A stretch of 10,655 nt of DNA. Origin: Glomus cerebriforme. Its lineage: Eukaryota > Glomeromycota > Glomeromycetes > Glomerales > Glomeraceae. The notes under the pieces were generated by a model. It searched no databases and had not been told where the DNA came from. It worked only from the letters and a program-made list of their open reading frames with translations. Shown here piece after piece: positions 1 through 7,852 of this stretch. The DNA is taken from positions 10,406 through 21,060 of the forward strand of contig QKYT01000833.1 in the NCBI GenBank assembly GCA_003550305.1. The letters run 5' to 3'. Positions within the stretch are counted from its first letter, which is position 1. Every line of letters starts with the position of its first letter. Position numbers and translations under genes: made by a program.

Positions 1-312
1 TTAATCTGGTAGAAGATACATTACTACTTTTTTGTAAATTCATCTACAGTACTTCTTTAATTTGTTTTAATAACTGATATTAAATGTCTTGTGACTACTG
101 CATATCTTTCGATTTCAAACTATCAAAAAGTTTAGTGTATTATACCCTTATCACGTTGTGCCACCAACCTGACAGAATAAATTCAAATTCATAACTGATT
201 GTTTATAATTTTCAATTATACAAGTATTAATAAAATAGTAAGTTAAATTGCAAATATGGAAATCAACTGTCAACTGTTATTATTAATTTTAAAATTTTTT
301 TTTTTTAATTTA
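1..312. other. AT-rich stretch without recognisable gene
   Basis: No open frame or RNA gene could be recognised here. The segment ends in a T run followed by a TTTACAG that resembles a splice acceptor, directly in front of the first BTB-like codons at about 313. An upstream exon of the decayed BTB gene could therefore once have lain in or beyond this stretch, but no protein similarity was seen in it. Confidence 0.5.
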
Positions 313-926
313 CAGTAAATATTATGACTACTGAAGTTTGTAAAGATCCGAATGTAAAAATATTTCGTGTGAATATGATTCATCCTCTGTTATAATTCTC
401 TATTTTTATGACAAATTTTAGCTTTCAATAAAAAGAATGATGTAATGCTTTAACTCATCAAGTTTCCAAATAATTTTTGAAGTAAGCTTAATTATTCTTA
501 ATTATTTTATTTATCAATGAAAAAAAATTATATTATAGATATATTTATGGTAGTATCATTTCTTTAAATGAGCAAGAACATTCAGAAATTTTGAAAGTTT
601 TAGTTGCTGCTGACGATCAAGAATTAGTTGATTATTTACAAAAGTATTTTATTGAAAATAAAACTGAATAGATGAAATAACATTTTGAACTTATTCATCG
701 ACAAGTTTTCATTCTAATTCTTTTTTAGAAACTCAAAAATATTGCTCAGATTTTATGTTGAAATCATCAGAAAAAAATATTAAAAACTTTTGATTTTATT
801 TCTATTCTTAAAAATCTTTAGTTTCACCTATTAAAAGAGATGTTTTTAAATAAAAAAAAATTGATATTTGGAATCTTGTATCAAAATGGGATCTTGCGCA
901 AAATATATTTTCTTTATGGATGGAGG
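313..926 (+). pseudogene. Decayed BTB/BACK-domain gene (5' and middle part only)
   Basis: Pieces in all three forward frames read like the BTB-BACK proteins that are abundant in Rhizophagus. In order they are KYYDY and EVCKDPNVKIFRVNMI (BTB start, about 316-380), FNKKNDVML (about 424), YIYGSIISLNEQE and EILKVLVAADDQELVDYL (540-640), then HFELIHR, FLETQKYCSDFM, SPIKRDVF and IDIWNLVSKWDLAQN (BACK part, to about 910). Intact members bind partners such as cullin-3 through the BTB domain; this copy cannot encode one. In-frame stops occur at 669-671 (where the family has Trp, TGG to TAG) and 678-680, with a frame change near 705-712 and more stops after that. A fossil intron sits at 482-538. No C-terminal TLD-like part was found, so the copy is truncated as well as mutated. 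Family assignment is from memory of the family pattern. Confidence 0.72.
482..538 (+). other. Fossil intron in the BTB pseudogene
   Basis: A GTAAGC donor and an ATTATAG acceptor enclose 57 AT-rich bases. The flanking frames resume as YIYG exactly after the acceptor. The split falls in the BTB domain just before the YIYGG strand. Retention of the intron means the copy arose by DNA duplication and decay, not by retroposition. Confidence 0.6.
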
Positions 927-1022
927 CAATTGTACAAGCAAATCCTTATAGTATTCACTAAAAACCATCACACGTTCGTCTTAGCAAAAGTAACTGTATT
1001 ATTGACTTAAAAAATTTGGAAA

Positions 1023-1163
1023 TCCAAAATTTCTGGGAAGTCTGTTGCTTCCAGGAAATTCAGACATTCTGTTAGTTTCTGGCAATTGAAAATTTGCCAA
1101 AAATTTTGTGCGGACTGAGATTCCTGGGAGAAAAATACTAGGAAATTCCCAAGAAAATTATGG
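1023..1163. repeat. Small imperfect inverted-repeat segment
   Basis: The left end (about 1024-1040, CCAAAATTTCTGGGAA) and the right end (about 1146-1163) are imperfect reverse complements. Inside are a TTTCTGGGAAG...CTTCCAGGAAA near-palindrome (about 1030-1058) and a TGGCAA/TTGCCA hairpin (about 1080-1099). The arrangement resembles a small non-autonomous fold-back element. No target-site duplication was found, the arms are short, and the right end overlaps the coiled-coil frame, so this is tentative. Confidence 0.25.
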
Positions 1164-1461
1164 TACATTTATAGATGCAAGAATTTTTTCTGCTTCTCGC
1201 ACTTTGCAGTTTCATATTCTCAATCTCACTGCGCAACCGCTGATTGGCCTTAATCCGTTCCTCATGCTCCTTAGTCAAGTCTTGCATGAGGTGGTCAAAA
1301 GTATCTTTATTATACTTGAGTAATGCTTGATATAAAATATTAAGTTCTTTTTTGATCCGGCAATTAATTTCACTCTCATGATCACAGGTAGTGATATCAG
1401 CTTGAGTTCCCTTATCTATAACATATGCCCCGTAATTCCATAATTCCGTATACCGTATAAA
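1138..1461 (-). pseudogene. Coiled-coil open frame of unknown family, probable gene remnant
   Basis: The minus strand is open for 107 codons, from just after a TGA at 1464-1462 to a TAG at 1140-1138. The segment is richer in G+C than its surroundings. The translation is strongly charged and helical, with heptad-like stretches such as ESEINCRIKKELNILYQAL and LTKEHEERIKANQRLRSEI, typical of a coiled coil of about 65 residues. The only in-frame ATG lies in the middle (HLMQDLT), so either the 5' exon is missing or the frame is a relic. The last 15-20 codons look non-native. I do not recognise the family. The antisense frame at 1108-1323 is best explained as its shadow. Amino-acid make-up argues for past or present coding; no function is assigned. 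Confidence 0.4.
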
Positions 1462-1599
1462 TCATGCAATTCCTATATGATTAGCCAATAAAAATATAAA
1501 ATTGAAAATCGATCGTAAGTTTATTTCATTTCTTTCATTAAAGTTATTTTAAACCATTTACATTTCTTTAGTCTAAACAAGTCTCTATTTGTAGATTAT

Positions 1600-2095
1600 C
1601 AGAGGCTGTCTTTTTCTTTTAGGAACAATTTTGGCAGAATTTCTCCTTTGTAGATTGCTTTTCTTCGGTTTGGATCTTTTGGTTTCTTATGCAAGATATT
1701 TTTTATTTCATTTTCTTTTTTTGGGATTTTTTTACTTTGTTTCATTTTTTTGTTTTTTTTTAGGCATTCTTTTGTATTTTTTAATAATAAATAAAATAAA
1801 TTTTTTCATGAAAAATGTAACGTAAATTCCTAAAGCAACGAAAAATCCCACATTTTAATCATTGGTGCTGATGTTAAGAACTAAAGCGTCTAAAGGAAAA
1901 TATGTAATTAGCAAAAAGAAACAAAAAAAATCAAATAAAAAGAAATAAAATAAAAAATAACTTATTATCAATCATCACCAAAGTCCAAGCAACAAAGAAC
2001 CGAAGTTCTAAAAAGAAAAGGTGTAATTAGAAGAAGAAACAAAAAAACAAAGAAGCAGTTGCAGCGATTAGCGAGGAAAAAATAAAGTCTTTTAA
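1600..2095. repeat. Pyrimidine/purine fold-back with Lys-rich coding flavour
   Basis: About 1600-1790 is a T-rich pyrimidine tract and about 1895-2095 an A-rich purine tract. Read on the minus strand, the left arm (about 1735 down to 1653) runs through Lys-rich codons to an AACCGAAG. The plus-strand right arm (about 1921-2006) has a similar order of blocks, also ending in ACCGAAG. The right arm also contains a looser direct duplication (about 1887-1929 and 2008-2050) around TGTAATTAG followed by AAAGAAACAAAAAAA. This could be a diverged inverted duplication of a Lys-rich coding fragment. Low complexity inflates such matches, so confidence is low. The plus-strand 64-codon frame at 1631-1825 is Phe/Leu-rich only because of the T-rich tract. 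Confidence 0.3.
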
Positions 2096-2130
2096 AAAAT
2101 TTTAAATGAATTTAATTCACTAATTGCATA

Positions 2131-2200
2131 ACGGCAATTACAGCAATGATATTACATTACGGCATTGCATATGCTGTAATGCGAAAATTCACGAATTTCG
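2131..2200. repeat. Cluster of small hairpins
   Basis: ATTACAGCA (2137-2145) and TGCTGTAAT (2172-2180) form a perfect 9-bp inverted repeat around an inner GCATATGC palindrome. Directly next to it, CGAAAATTC and GAATTTCG (about 2182-2200) make a second near-perfect hairpin with a two-base loop. ACGGCAATTAC and a TTACGGCATTG variant are also loosely repeated. It could be the end of a small inverted-repeat element; no function is evident. Confidence 0.35.
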
Positions 2201-2431
2201 ATGGCAACTATAATGTATGTAAATGGCAAACTGGCCAATCCTCTTCACACTACTCAAAATAAGATAAAAGATTGCCTGTTTGCAAATCAGATAAAAAAAA
2301 TTATATTTGACTGAACACCCCGAAATCTTTGATTGAGGGTGATGTATGACTTTTGTCATGCACTATTTACTGAACTTATTGGGAGTTTATCAGTAATGCA
2401 AAAAATTTTGCATGCAAGACTTTATTAATAT

Positions 2432-2714
2432 TTATGTTTGTAGATACAAAACTGAAAGAATCGCGGTCACATCACGTGCGTGGCGCAATAAATCTTCGAG
2501 TTCCGTATTCGTTTTAAGATCATCCCTTTCCAGAAATAACCTGATTGAAAACCTCGGCTAATGAAGTAGGCCATGATCTCAGAATGAAGAGGGTCTGTTG
2601 ATTCGTCAGATAATGGTGTTTCTTTGCTAAAGCGTCGAATAATGTTGTTTCGTGTGCAATTGATTCGGTTGATGGGTTAATGAAGACATTCTTGAAATTT
2701 TCTCCTCTTTGAAA
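2432..2714 (-). pseudogene. Protein-like segment of unknown family with one frameshift
   Basis: Two minus-strand open stretches join into about 93 codons of plausible protein. The first (2714 to 2523) contains NPSTESIAHETTLFDALAKK and LRSWPTSLAEVFNQVIS and then hits a TGA at 2522-2520. The second (2530 to a TAA at 2434-2432) contains ERDDLKTNTELEDLLRHARD and ends in LYLQT. Dropping one G of the GG at 2531-2530 fuses them as VIS-ERDDL. The segment is clearly richer in G+C than its flanks. Upstream, an ATG at 2790 opens 11 codons that end at a GTAAAC donor (2757), and TATAG (2719-2715) could be the acceptor, giving an unusually short 43-nt intron; this is speculative. I do not recognise the family. 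It may be a broken gene or a fragment of a mobile element. Confidence 0.4.
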
Positions 2715-3360
2715 CTATATGAGGGCTTAGAAGTGCTTATATAAAAATTACGTTTACCCGTGAGTTGCTTTCAGTTGCCGAGAAAATCATAGTACAAAAT
2801 TCTATTAGCAATAAGCTTCTTATATTGTCCAGCCTTGAAGTATAAAAAAATTCATAAACTATTAATTGTATTTAAATAAATTTTTATACACCGTACATAC
2901 TTATTCTATTTATTAGTAAATTTAATAAATATTGATTAACATGTCAATACGCAAATATTGTGATTGACAATTTTAATTACATAAATTATTTATGAGTCAT
3001 TAACTATTTCATATTTCCATACATCTTCTTTTTTGATATTTACCAACATACACAACATTAAGAGCTTTTATATTTTTATCTCGGGACCAATTGATTTATT
3101 GTTATAATTTGGTAATTCATGTAATAGTTCTTATTACGACTACTCCATGATAATAATGATATTGAGGATAAAATGACTGATTTACAGTATATCACAGAAT
3201 TTCTAATTATAAGCTAAAATAAGCTCAACTCAATTTTACTGTGAAAAATATCAGTAAAAAAAATCCCAGCATTAATTAGAAAACCGTGGTATAATTATTA
3301 CATTTTTGTGTTATTATTATTATTATGAATATTATAAATGCAATTATTTTTTATTATTAA

Positions 3361-3516
3361 TTAGATAGAGCACAACAATATATCAAATTATCTGACATAT
3401 CCAAAATCTTTTGTAATGATTCCTTATATTTATCCGAAAAATTTTGTAATGAAACAAATGCAAGTATATTTTTTGGAATTACCAATTGTCATCCTATTTT
3501 TTTGTTATGGGAATAT
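3361..3516 (+). pseudogene. Possible gene fragment, 52 open codons, family unknown
   Basis: A stop-to-stop plus-strand frame between TAA (3358-3360) and TAA (3517-3519) reads, in part, QQYIKLSDISKIF, LYLSEKFCNETNASIFFG and ITNCHPIFLLWEY. Its mixture of Cys, Pro, Trp, Gly and acidic residues is unlike the Ile/Lys/Asn/Phe mix of chance frames in this AT-rich DNA. It has no start codon and no recognised domain. It may be an exon remnant of a decayed gene that continues in broken frames to about 3650. Confidence 0.22.
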
Positions 3517-4015
3517 TAAAGGTTTGAAAATTAAAAAATAATATATAACCATCAATCAGGTGAATTTCAAATTATAAATTATAAATGATGTATGATTAAT
3601 TCAGTTGATAGAATGGTTGTTCTTCCTAATATTTTAAGAGGATAAAAAAAGAAATATTTAATAATCTCAATAATCATAATGTACTATACACACTCGATAT
3701 TTTTTATTCCCTTTTAAAAACTAGAATTTCCTTTAAACTCCTCTTTTAACTACTGTATATGAGTGTACCTTCCTCATAACAGGCAAGGAAAAACAAGTCA
3801 AAAAGTTAGTTGAATCTCTACTAACTGGCTGGTTTGGTTTAGATTAGAATTTCCTCTTCACTTTTGTATATAATTATATTTACTGTAAGTATATAATCCC
3901 ACTTTTTTTAGTTTTCTTTTCTACTCATAAAAAATCATCATGTCGGAGATTATAATCATCTCAAGGACGGCCTTCCATAATAGAATGTATGGTTTTTTTA
4001 TACAATAGTTATTTC

Positions 4016-4047
4016 CATACATGTATGATATGGGCCATACCGGTATG
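4016..4047. repeat. Two perfect 12-bp palindromes, 20 bp apart
   Basis: CATACATGTATG (4016-4027) and CATACCGGTATG (4036-4047) are each perfect palindromes of the form CATAC-NN-GTATG. Each is preceded by C and followed by A, with centres exactly 20 bp apart. Half-sites also occur upstream (CCATA at 3975-3979, GTATGG at 3987-3992), so nested longer hairpins are possible. This could be a dimer-binding site pair or the tip of a small fold-back element; the sequence does not decide. Confidence 0.5.
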
Positions 4048-4349
4048 AATTAAATAATATGATAATATATTATTAAATAACGAAAAATTGATAACATAAA
4101 ATAAAAGAAATTGCTGTATTATCTATTTTTTTTTCTAATTATATTTAATGTATTTTTAGCTTTAAAATAATCAAGATATAATGAATCAGTTTTGGATAAA
4201 TCATATACTTGAAATAATTATTTTATTTTGTAAAATTTTGAAAACTATCAGCACAATATTTCGAATCCATTATATTTATATTTTTAAATTAATCATAAAA
4301 TCTAAAAAATACATTGTATTTATAAACGTCAAATCATACTATAATATTA

Positions 4350-5661
4350 TCAATAATAAACAAAAGAATTTTCTGATATTTCAAGAGTATTAATATCTGA
4401 GCCATTCAAAAAATCATTTATGGTAATGAGAGGCTTTTTATAAGGCTTTGATGCTTCATATTTTTTAATCCATTTTGTAGCTTCTTTTAAATTTTTATCA
4501 ATTCCGATACCATCTCTATAACATTTTGCAACCAAGTAAAATTGTTCTTAATCCATTATTAATTGCTAATTTCAAATACCACTTGAAAGCCTTTTTTTCG
4601 TCCTTATTAATAAAATTGTTGAGATAATCTTCTGCTAGTTTATATTGAGCCCTAATGATACCATTTATTGCAGCTTTTCTATTCCAATAAAATCCTTTTT
4701 CNTCATTTATTGAAACATAATTTCCATCATTGTAATAATTTGCCACTAAATATTGACAATAAGCATGATTTTTTTCTGAAGCTCTCAAATACCATTCAAA
4801 AGCTTCACTTCCATCTTGAAAAACACCTCTTCCATCATGATAACAATTTCCCACATTATATGGTGCATACTTAAACCCTCCTTCTGCAGACTTTAAATAA
4901 AATTCAAATGCTTTTTTATAATCTACTTTAATACCATGACCGAAACTATAACAAAAGCCCAATCTATTCATTGCTAAAATATTTCCTCCTTCTGATGATT
5001 TTGAATACCATTCAATTGCCTTATTATAATCACGCGTGATATTTTTACCATAATAATAACGTTCACCTATATAATATTGTGATACATTATCCCCTTTTTT
5101 AGCATTTTTAATATGTAATTTGTAGTTAAACGTTCTAGATAAAATAATATTTTTATAAAGAAATAGAGAATAAAAATATAATAAAATTAATTCGTTTAAT
5201 TTTTTAATTTCATCATTACAAAAAATGATAGTTTCATTTTTTTGATTAAAAGAAAGTTGATTTGATTCTCCTTTTTTAATATTTTTAATAGCTTTAGAAA
5301 ATATNTCAAATGCTTTAATTTTATTAACATCACATCCAATTCCATGTTGATANAAATATCCAATTAAACTTGAATAATAAATAATATTTTGAGAATTACT
5401 TGTCATAATTTCAAATACATTTTTAGGATCTAAATCATATTCAAATAAAAAATTATTTATAAAAACATTTAATCGATTTATATCACATATTTCCATATTT
5501 AAAAGAAATTTATTTAATTCTTTTAATAATTCTTTAATAAATTTCATAGTTAAAGAGGAGGAATCATNTTTTATAATATTTGAGATTGGTGAAGAATTAC
5601 TATTTTCTGAAGAATTTACAAATTCATCAATTTGAGTTTTATCATAATTTTCGTTCAACAT
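4350..5661 (-). CDS. Sel1-repeat protein, frame broken once near the 3' end
   Basis: Sel1 repeats are TPR-like helical hairpins used as adaptor surfaces. From the ATG at 5661 the frame runs 381 codons to a TAG at 4518-4516; the next 60 codons continue in a second frame to a TGA at 4352-4350. Removing one base from the 4-base A run at 4538-4541 joins them as about 436 residues and restores repeat 7 (YLVAKCYRDGIGI). Residues 1-38 are Asn/Ser-rich; about 39-95 are helical, like the linker before Sel1 repeats in Rhizophagus kinase-Sel1 proteins. Repeat 1 spans about 97-127. After an atypical hydrophobic insert (128-186), repeats 2-6 follow at about 190-370, with cores such as NKAIEWYSKSSEGG, KKAFEFYLKSAEGG and GSEAFEWYLRASE. 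The tail after repeat 7 is short. No signal peptide or kinase domain is present. Four N bases lie inside. The frameshift may be an assembly error. Confidence 0.85.
4538..4541 (-). other. Frameshift site in the Sel1 gene (homopolymer)
   Basis: On the coding strand a TTTT run carries one T too many for the repeat pattern. With four T the frame ends in ILLGCKML and stop; with three it reads IYLVAKCYRDGIG, matching the Sel1 consensus. All downstream codons to 4350 are open in the second frame, so the lesion is either very recent or a base-calling error. Confidence 0.7.
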
Positions 5662-5716
5662 AATTTATGTTAAGTATGAAAAATGTGAAACGAAGACAAG
5701 AAACGAGTGGCTTTTT

Positions 5717-5724
5717 TATTTATA
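5717..5724 (-). promoter_or_regulatory. TATA-like box of the Sel1 gene
   Basis: The minus strand reads TATAAATA, an exact match to the common TATA consensus, 56-63 bases upstream of the ATG at 5661. A pyrimidine-rich stretch (TTTCTTGTCTTCGTTTC) lies between it and the start, as is common around fungal transcription starts. In such AT-rich DNA a chance match is quite possible. Confidence 0.4.
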
Positions 5725-6299
5725 TTTCCTGTGTAATGTTACATAGATTTATTATTGGTTGATTTGTATTTACGAAAAAGCTTGGTAAAATAAACTTTTT
5801 CTTATTATTTGTTTAAACTTTACACAATTTTAAATTAAAAAGGTTATTATTTTTTTATATTAAAGTTGTTCTATTTTTTTTTCTTTCATTGAATGATTTT
5901 CATTTTTAAACTCACTATTAATGTTTTAAAATAAACTAATCATAATTTGGTCAAGTAGTTTGTACAACAACAAATTTTATTTAAAAAGCTGTTTAACGAG
6001 TTATTTATTTAAAAGGATACTTTATGGAGAAATTGAAGAAAAATATAACATAACGCCTTTATAGCCATTATTTTAATTTTAATTAATAAAGTGCTAACGA
6101 TGCTGATGATTCGGGATTTAAGGTTGGTACTTTTCGTTTTTTAAAAAATAATTATATTATAAAATAAATAAATAAACTTAAAACAAATTTGAATATAGGA
6201 TCTCTTGAAAGATTCTAATGTATAGTTTCTTCTTTTATTAAATTAATGAACAACAAAAAAAAATAAATAAAAAATCAATAAAAATATCTTTATATTCAT

Positions 6300-6316
6300 A
6301 AAAAAAAAAAAAAAAA
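6300..6316 (+). repeat. A17 homopolymer
   Basis: Seventeen consecutive A on the plus strand, preceded by a region of short A runs. It is the longest homopolymer seen in the window, and its true length is uncertain because such runs are hard to sequence. Confidence 0.8.
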
Positions 6317-6495
6317 GAAATGATACCTACCAGATATTTTAGCGCCTAAGACGATCCTTTAATTTCAAATCTAAAATAGATAAAAAAAAGGATTATTAAA
6401 TGCAGTGAGTTTAAAAATTTTCCAGTACCTTCTCTAGATAAAAAAAGTTATTAATAACTATTAGTAGTAAAAAAATCCATAAAATGATCATAAAA

Positions 6496-6524
6496 TGATT
6501 ACTAATATAAACTATTAGTAATCA
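6496..6524. repeat. Perfect 12-bp stem-loop
   Basis: TGATTACTAATA (6496-6507) and TATTAGTAATCA (6513-6524) are exact reverse complements around a TAAAC loop. A partial direct copy of the right arm (ACTATTAGTA) occurs just upstream at about 6458-6467, and ATAAAATGAT is repeated in tandem at about 6480-6499. No role can be assigned. Confidence 0.55.
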
Positions 6525-7852
6525 AAAAAAAAAGTGTAATACAATCTTACGCAACATAACTATATTTAGTACTTCATTAATACTTAGTAAACAAATATTT
6601 ACATTTGAAAAAATAAATAACTACATAGAGCAGCTTTCTCTTACACCGTACCCTATTACCATGACTATATACTTTAAAAAAATTAAAGTTTTTTTTAATA
6701 TTTCTATTTACAAAGTCACGTAAATAGACATGATTTTTTTTTGTTTTTTATATAAAAAATGTAGCCGCAACATATAATCTATAATTAAACTAAATTGAGA
6801 TTCAGTTTAATTTAAATAGCAAAATAGAAAAAAAAAAATTGAGAAATATATAAATTATATGTGAACAATATATTTTTGATAGGAAATGTAATATAACAAA
6901 CAAAAATGGAGAGACATAAATACTCAAATTATTATATTTTAGACTAATTATATTATCATTTTCATAATAATTGTTAGAATTTTCAGTTCAGGAAATAAGT
7001 ATAAGCAACTTTAAAAGGTTGACTTCTTTCGCATGCCTTTTCATAAACATTATGAAACTAATACAATTGGGAATTTCTAAAGCTCGCCATTAGTGAAGCT
7101 TTAAAAATCAATACTAAATTTTTATGCCAAGAATTTTTACTTTAAACAATAGACTACCAATGTTTTTATTACAGTCATACGTATAGGATTAGAATGATCA
7201 GTGGTCAAATACTACTCATACTTTCTCATGTTTGTACATTTCTGATAATTATGGTTCACAATGATTGTTATTATTGCAAAAAAAAAATATTTATAATTTT
7301 TTAGTTTATACTTCATTCAATTAAAATTGTCATATTTATAGAATATATCCAAATTTTTAAATTTCATTTATCAGATATTAAATTCGTGTAATGTAAAACA
7401 CAATTATTTCACAAAATATAAAAATAAATGAAAATTATGTAGGAAACATTATTTATCTAACGTTTATTTATAATTATTTTAAAATATAAATTAAACAATT
7501 ATGAGAAATTATCTGTTATTTTATTCGTGAATTAGTAACTTTGAGACTCAATTAATTTAAAATTTTCATCGCAAGTATTTTCTATTTTTTACAAAAGAAC
7601 TTTGTAAAAAAAAATTTTCAATTTTATTCATAATAAATTACAAATTGGTTTGATTGTTCAATTACAAACTGATTGATTTATCTATATAAATCAGTGTTGA
7701 ACATCAAGTAAATATATATATATAATAAAAAATAAATGTTAACACTTTTTTTCAAAATAACTCAATAAGCTATTTTAATAATTTACAAACAACTCTCCTA
7801 ATCTAACCAATTTTGTCAAGTTTCATTTCATACTTCTCACTTCTTAACATCT

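Larger units (their letters stand above)
2820..4349. other. AT-rich intergenic region
   Basis: About 1.5 kb with no gene I can support, apart from the weak open stretch at 3361-3516 and the palindrome pair at 4016-4047, which are listed separately. Short pieces at about 3550-3650 (SGEFQIINYK, then MINSVDRMVVLPNILRG in another frame) have a coding flavour and could belong with the 3361-3516 fragment. The 70-codon plus frame at 4181-4393 is Ile/Lys/Asn-rich, overlaps the Sel1 gene tail and is treated as chance. Confidence 0.5.
5725..7852. other. AT-rich intergenic region between the kinase and Sel1 genes
   Basis: About 2.1 kb with no coding region I can support on either strand. It holds the A17 tract at 6300-6316, a perfect stem-loop at 6496-6524, and many short A or T runs, with TA dinucleotides near 7713-7725. 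A weaker bulged inverted repeat (CTGATT...AAATCAG) lies at about 7669-7694. The part next to 7852 should hold the kinase 3' UTR and the part next to 5725 the Sel1 promoter. Confidence 0.5.

Noticed and set aside
1108..1323. 71-codon plus-strand open frame
   Set aside because: It is antisense to the coiled-coil frame at 1138-1461, which has far more protein-like composition; treated as its shadow.
1631..1825. 64-codon Phe/Leu-rich plus-strand frame that looks like a membrane protein
   Set aside because: The hydrophobicity follows from the T-rich tract. There is no family resemblance, and the minus strand of the same tract pairs with the fold-back.
4181..4393. 70-codon plus-strand frame
   Set aside because: Composition (Ile, Lys, Asn, Tyr) is that of random AT-rich DNA, and it overlaps the Sel1 gene tail on the other strand.
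4668..4874. 68-codon plus-strand frame with many His
   Set aside because: It is the reverse complement of Sel1 repeats; the regular His pattern mirrors the repeat codons.
6300..6316. A17 run as the poly(A) tail of a retroposed transcript
   Set aside because: No coding sequence or target-site duplication was seen beside it, and A runs are common throughout the region.
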